From Synaphobranchus kaupii (Eukaryota; Chordata; Actinopteri; Anguilliformes; Synaphobranchidae): a stretch of 64,000 bases of DNA. Positions 59,044 to 64,000 of this stretch are shown piece after piece. Where the stretch lies: contig CM056377.1 in assembly GCA_029718625.1 (NCBI GenBank), positions 102,598,118-102,662,117 of the forward strand, written 5' to 3'. Position numbers and translations under genes: made by a program. Position 1 is the first letter of the stretch, and the number at the start of each line of letters is the position of its first letter. The notes below the pieces were generated by a model. That model had not been told where the DNA came from. It ran no database searches and saw nothing but the letters and a program-made list of their open reading frames with translations.

Positions 59044-60109
59044 CGCGATGTGCCAGATGTCTGCACATAGAGCTAAGTCACCTCAATGTAGGCTACTGTA
59101 GCTATAGCCTATACTGCTATAATGTGAAAGCATTCAGGCCAGCATCGGGCGTAGGCTAATTCAGAAACATTTCCCTAGATGAGTGAAACGAATTGTCGCG
59201 TCATATTATCGGACATATCTCATTGTTCATAATATCGCAGTGTTGCCTAACATCTGAAATCAAATGTAGCCAAAATACGTAATTTGGAAACGATTGGTTG
59301 TATAAATCCACTAATGCATATTCACATACTGAAATAGTAGCTGGCATACTTATTTAGGCCTATGTTTAATCATGTTCGTTCGCAACATGTGCAAGGAAAT
59401 AGCCTAAATAACGCTGCTTCCCCGTCTGTAAAATGAGATCTCCACCATGGGACACGAGAGACTGAGAAATCTAACTCGGCCACTAGAGTGCGCCAAATAC
59501 ATGGGAGTGGACGGATGCATAAAAGAAGCAGACAAGAACCCACTCTCAATACATTGACTTTAACTTGTAGCTATAGCTCAACTTGCAATTACTTTAGTAT
59601 TGCACCTTTTCTAGTTATTATTATTATTATTTAAAAAATAGTATTGCATTTATTTCAGATCACATAACTTTTACAAGTAAAAATTGGAACAAACAAAAAT
59701 AAACCGTGGCAGCTTTACCGACAGCGCTCTCCACCACCATCATCAAAACACCAAATCAGGGAATATCTTTTAGAAGAATGGTGTTCCAAACTTCCAGTAG
59801 AGTTCCAGAGACTATCCCAAGGAGCACTGAAGCTGTTCTGGCAGCTAGTGGTGGCCCAACACCTTACTAAACCACTTTATGTTGGTTTTTCCTTTAATTT
59901 GTCATGTAAAAAGTAGGCTATATGGGCCATTCTAGAAAAGTCATGCAAATTGCTGTCCCTCTCTGATAAAAGTAAGAAATTGACCAATAAAATCATCTTT
60001 CAATGCTATATAATTCATTAGATCATGTTATGTTTTAATATAATCCAAGATACAAATTGCAGTAATAATAGTTACATTTATCCAAAATCAACACAATACT
60101 AATTGTTGT
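59044..60109. other. No gene recognised
   Basis: AT-rich; only short frames. The left end of the neighbouring Tc1-like element may lie here but could not be placed. Confidence 0.3.
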
Positions 60110-61372
60110 AGTTTTGAAAGCAGAACTGTTTCCCATTCTTGCTTAATATGAGACTTCAGCTGCTCACCAGTCCGGGGTCTCCATTGTCATATTTTGGGCT
60201 TCATAATGCACCACACGTTTTCAATGGGAGACAGGTCTGAACTGCAGGCAGGCCAGTCTAGCACCCGCACTCTATGACGATGAAGCCATGCTGTTGTAAC
60301 ACGTGCAGAATGTGGCTTGGCATTGTCTTGCTGAAATAAGCAGGGATGTCCCTGAAAAAGCAATTGTCTAGATCGCAGCAAATGTTGCTCCAAAATGCAT
60401 ATGTACCCTTCAGCGTTAATGGTGCTTTCACAGATGTGCAAGTTACCCATGCCATGGGCACTAACACACCCCCATACCATGACAGATGCTGGCTTTTGAA
60501 CCTTGTGTTGGTAACAATCGAGATGGTCCTTTTCGTCTTTGGCCGGGAAAACACGACGTCCATTATTTCCAAAAACAATTTGAAAGGTGGACTCGTCAGA
60601 CCACAGCACACGTTTCCACTTTGCGTCAGTCCATCTCAGATGAGCCCAGAGAAGTCGGCGGTGTTTTTGGATGTTGTTGATATATGGCTTACGCTTTGGG
60701 TAGTAGAGTCAACTTGCATTTGTAGATGCAGCGACAAATTGTGTTTACTGACAATGGTTTTCTGAAGTATTCCCAAACCCATGTGGTTATATTCATTACA
60801 GAAGCATGCCGTTTTTAATGTAGTGCTGTCTGAAGGATCGAAGGTCACGGGCATTCAATATTGGTTTACGGCCTTGCCTGTTTTCTCCAGATTCTCTGAA
60901 TCTTTTATTATGGACTGTAGATGGTGAAATCCCTAAATTCCTTGCAATCGTGTGTTGAGAAACGTTGTTCTTAAACTGTTGGACTATTCGTGCAGTTTTT
61001 CACAAAGTGGCGAACGCATCCTTGCTCGTAAATGCCAGCGCCTTCGTGGATGCTCCTTTTATACCCAGTCATGATAGCATTGACAGTCATGATAGATATT
61101 CACCTATTACCTGTGGAATCTTCCAAACAGGTGTTTTTTAACATTCCACAACCTTCCCAGTCTTTTTTATACCCCGGTCCCAACTTTCTTGGAACGTGTT
61201 GCAGGCATCAAATTCAGAATTAGCATATATTTACAAAAAAAATAAATGAAGTTGCTAAGGTAAAACATTAAATATCTTTTTCATTTAAATATATAGACAA
61301 GAGAATTTATAAATTACTGCTTTCTACTTTTATTTGCATTTTACATACTGTCCCAACTTTGGAATTCAGGTT
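60110..61372 (-). mobile_element. Decayed Tc1-like transposon
   Basis: The minus-strand right end reads 'ccaaagttgggacagtatgt' near 61372, with a second 'cccaactttcttggaac' block at 61180-61200. The transposase remnant lies at 60187-60854, with HTH-like sequence further upstream (60880-61020). The left terminus is not identified. Confidence 0.6.
60187..60854 (-). pseudogene. Tc1-like transposase, frame-broken
   Basis: The frame 60187-60609 shows VLWSDESTFQIVFGNNGRR-type sequence (first Asp), VMVWGCVSAHGMGNLH, CLFQQDNAKPHSARVTTAWL (second Asp) and WPACSSDLSPIENVW (catalytic Glu). The N-terminal part continues in another frame to 60854. Frameshifts around 60610-60640 and degraded ends rule out function. 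Confidence 0.85.
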
Positions 61373-61499
61373 TCAGTAAGAGATGTCACAACCGCAACAA
61401 TGTGGTCACAACCAAAACACCTACTATTTTGTAAATTTTTAATAATATGAATAATCAATCAAATATCCAAGATATTGTGCTGGTGAGGGTATACATAAT

Positions 61500-62307
61500 C
61501 TCATAAATAAGAATCTATCTGAGCAGTGGGAGCAGGGAAAGCCAGGGAAGGTTATGGAGAAAGACAACCGGGTTTGGTGGAGCAGGGGATGAGCGGGAGT
61601 GGGAGCGGTAGAGCAGGACAGTGGAGCGGAGTCCATGCAGGACGCAGGCGTGGCAGCAGGGCAGCGGCAGTAGCGACAGCAGAGGCCAGAGCGACAGCAC
61701 ATCAGCAGCACCGCAACACTGGCAGAACGCGGGCACCGCCGCAGGGTGGAATAGCAGAAGCCCAAGCTGCATGCACACACGTCAGGTGGGAGGCAGGGAA
61801 ACCGCAACACAGGCAGGGATTACGGACGACTGCAGGCTGAAGCAGACAAAGTTAGTATAGCGAGACCAAACAGTGAACAGCGGGTAGTGCTGTTCCAGAC
61901 AGAGCAGACTTTGACCTAGGCAGAATTGCAGGGCGAGTAAACGCCGGCACAGAACAAGACTTTAAAGCAGCGACTAGACAGGGAACCAGACAGGACCAGA
62001 GGTTTCAGACAATGAGCATTAACGAACTGGCACAGGACAGAAAACACCGGGTGACTAAATCCAAACATTAATTGGAATCAATTAGGAACCGCGTGCGAAT
62101 GTATGCGAGAGTGATTGAACAGAGCGGAGAGTGTGGAATGCATGCGAAACGGGGGAATGGGATAGGCTGAGAAAGGAGCAGTGAAACAGAGTGATACAAA
62201 ACACGCCCAACCTGCAGCAAGGGGGAAAACGGACAATGGAGAGACAAACACGAAACAGGAGGAGAGGGAAAACACAGCGAAACAATAGGATGGGAGTGGA
62301 ACGTTAC
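61500..62307 (-). repeat. LTR-like repeat (family I)
   Basis: On the minus strand it starts TGTAACGTTCC at 62307. The portion 61850-62307 is homologous to 1-528. The purine-rich plus strand creates long spurious frames (61526-61860). Whether 61500-61850 is LTR or internal sequence is unclear. Confidence 0.4.
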
Positions 62308-62345
62308 ACTATCAAATTCATGTGATCAAATCTGTCCATTTTATA

Positions 62346-62440
62346 GCAGGGGTGGGCAACTCCAGGCCTCGCGGGCCGGTATGTATGCAGGTTTTTGCTG
62401 CCACCAGTTAACAATTATTTAATTAGCCCAATCGTTTACA
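62346..62440 (+). mobile_element. hAT-type transposon end fragment
   Basis: 'CAGGGGTGGGCAACTCC' followed by 'aggcctcgcgggccgg' and 'ttgctgccaccagttaacaa' has the look of a hAT-type terminus common in fish. No opposite end was identified. DNA from 62441 to 63100 is otherwise unassigned. Confidence 0.4.
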
Positions 62441-63104
62441 TGATCTGATATTTTTATCTACATATCCGCGATATGAACAACAGCTGATGAATGTTCTTGT
62501 GCCGGTGTTGTGCCGTATTATGCACCCCTGCCGTGGATTGCACCCCCTCGCGGGAGCGCGCGCGCTTACGTCATTCGGTTTGAAAAGTAGCCGAATTCGC
62601 TTCGTTTCATTATCGCACCAAGATAATATGAAGGAAATATTCATATTATTGTACCCTAATGCTTTGTGAAGGATATCCTTGTTTTAAAGAGGGTAAACAA
62701 CCTTCGATTTGATATAATTTGAACTTAAAACACGTAATTGATAACGTGTAGGCTAATAGCTATTAGACGGAAATCCAGTTTCCTTATTGCACGATCGCGA
62801 ATTCTGTGGTAATATAGCCCAGCTGTAATTACAAAATGAGCTGGAATTTTACTGGGGTTAGCCTGTATGTAGCTACTCGTAGCTGGGGAAATAACAGCTT
62901 CCTTATCCAGGAGATCCACTGTTATCAGTGCATATGCCATATATGCAAGTCAAATAGCTAAACTATTCTTGTAATGGATACTTGGCAGTACCCCAATGAT
63001 CACCGTAAAGTATTTGTTGATGAATTTATTTAATAAAAAAGTATGTGTATATTAAATGTATTAAATTAGTTAATAAAAATGTATCCCCTATCTATCATTG
63101 ACAA

Positions 63105-64000
63105 TTGCAGGCTTAGACCCACCAAACACACAGGTAACATATACTTTTCCCCAAATGTATGCTGTGTGCAGTATGTCATCCTGGAGCCAAAAAGCTGCTG
63201 CATGTCCTGGCAGGGCTGCTTTTCCAGTTGCCTGAAATCTGCTTGCCGTGAAATGCACCCCCTTCCTAACTTTGGCTAAGAAGATCTCACATCCATGAAA
63301 CTCACAGTGGTAACTCATATTGGCTCCATATGTATGCCTTAAAAAGCATTTGATGTTGGGGTCACCAGAAAAATTATTACAAGGGGGTGCATATTCCGGC
63401 AGGGCTGGATTTCCGCTTGCCGTGAAATGCACCCCCAACTAACTTTGGCTAGGAAGATGTCACATCTATGAAACTCACAGGGGTAACTCATATTGGCTCC
63501 ATATGTATGCCTTAAAAAGCATTTGATGCTGGGGTCACCAGAAACATAATTACAAGGGGGTGCATATTCCGGCAGGGCTGGATTTCTGCTTGCCGTGAAA
63601 TGCACCCCCAACTAACTTTGGCTAGGAAGATGTCCCATCCATGACACTCACAGGGGTAACTCATATTGGCTCCATATGTATGCCTTAAAAAGCATTTTAT
63701 GTTGGGGTCACCAGAAAAATAATTACAAGGGGGTGCATATTCCGGCAGGGCTGGATTTCTGCTTGCCGTGAAATGCACCCCCTCCTAACTTTGGCTAGGA
63801 CGAACTCGCATCCATGAAACTCACAGTGGTAACTCATTTTGGCTCCATATGTATGCCCTAAAAAGCATTTGATGCTGGGGTCACCAGAAAAATAATTACA
63901 AGGGGGTGCATATTCCGGCAGGGCTGGATTTCTGCTTGATGTGAAATGTACCCCCCCTCTCCCCCCTCTTAATTTTGGCTAAGAAGGTTTCAAATCCATG
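63105..64000. repeat. Tandem satellite, period 173-174 bp
   Basis: The anchor 'gtgaaatg(c/t)' occurs at about 63251, 63425, 63598, 63771 and 63944 (spacing 174, 173, 173, 173). Units share 'aactttggctaggaagatgt', 'ggctccatatgtatgcc' and 'aagggggtgcatattccgg'. A more diverged first unit lies at 63105-63250. The array continues past the right edge. Open frames here arise because the unit is close to 58 codons. Confidence 0.92.

Noticed and set aside
61526..61860. Gly/Ala/Arg-rich frames of 104 and 79 codons
   Set aside because: Composition-driven frames in a purine-rich LTR-like repeat.
63088..63778. Three similar minus-strand frames
   Set aside because: Produced by a satellite unit close to 58 codons; not genes.
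63105..64000. CRISPR-like regular repeats
   Set aside because: Units are contiguous, 173-174 bp long and without spacers, in a vertebrate-type genome.

Overview
The window looks like a piece of a ray-finned (teleost-type) fish genome. The evidence is spliced vertebrate genes with GT-AG introns, an L2-type LINE, tRNA-derived SINEs whose tails match that LINE, many Tc1/mariner remnants (one Sleeping-Beauty-like), a Penelope-like retroelement, and TTAA-type and hAT-type MITEs. I cannot name the species. I saw no bacterial-type operons, CRISPR array, rRNA or functional tRNA.

The only cellular protein-coding genes I can support are two tandem, same-strand flavin-containing monooxygenase (FMO) genes: 32041-37938 (563 aa) and 46858-53777 (562 aa). 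Each has eight coding exons, with almost identical exon lengths (132, 189, 166, 143, 200 or 197, 356, 73, 433 bp), intact reading frames and consensus splice sites. A stranded copy of FMO coding exon 2 lies between them at 45252-45440; its first codon is a stop. The last exons of the two genes are nearly identical while the middle exons are much more diverged, which suggests gene conversion.

Layout. 1-9870: LTR-like fragments, a purine-rich tract, a roughly 3-kb inverted-repeat structure and otherwise unassigned AT-rich DNA. 9879-19930: dense nested DNA transposons, including a structurally complete Tc1-like element with an open transposase (14828-16358), a hAT-type MITE with a long internal hairpin, a solo-LTR-like insert, TTAA-type MITEs, a SINE and a decayed Myb/SANT-like ORF. 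19931-22318: no recognised gene. 22320-28283: MITEs, one of them split by a Penelope-like element with an internally deleted partner copy. 28284-32040: MITEs and the upstream flank of the first FMO gene. 32041-53777: FMO locus with transposons in introns and spacer. 53866-62440: further Tc1, MITE, LTR and hAT fragments. 63105-64000: a tandem satellite of about 174 bp running off the right edge.

FMO enzymes oxygenate nucleophilic N- and S-containing substrates using FAD and NADPH, normally at the endoplasmic reticulum membrane. The rest of the window is mostly a record of serial transposon insertion. I found no clearly new multi-gene system. The most unusual items are an SGNH-hydrolase-like ORF upstream of the Penelope reverse transcriptase, the FMO last-exon conversion, the stranded FMO exon, and several insertions whose order and empty sites can be read from the sequence.
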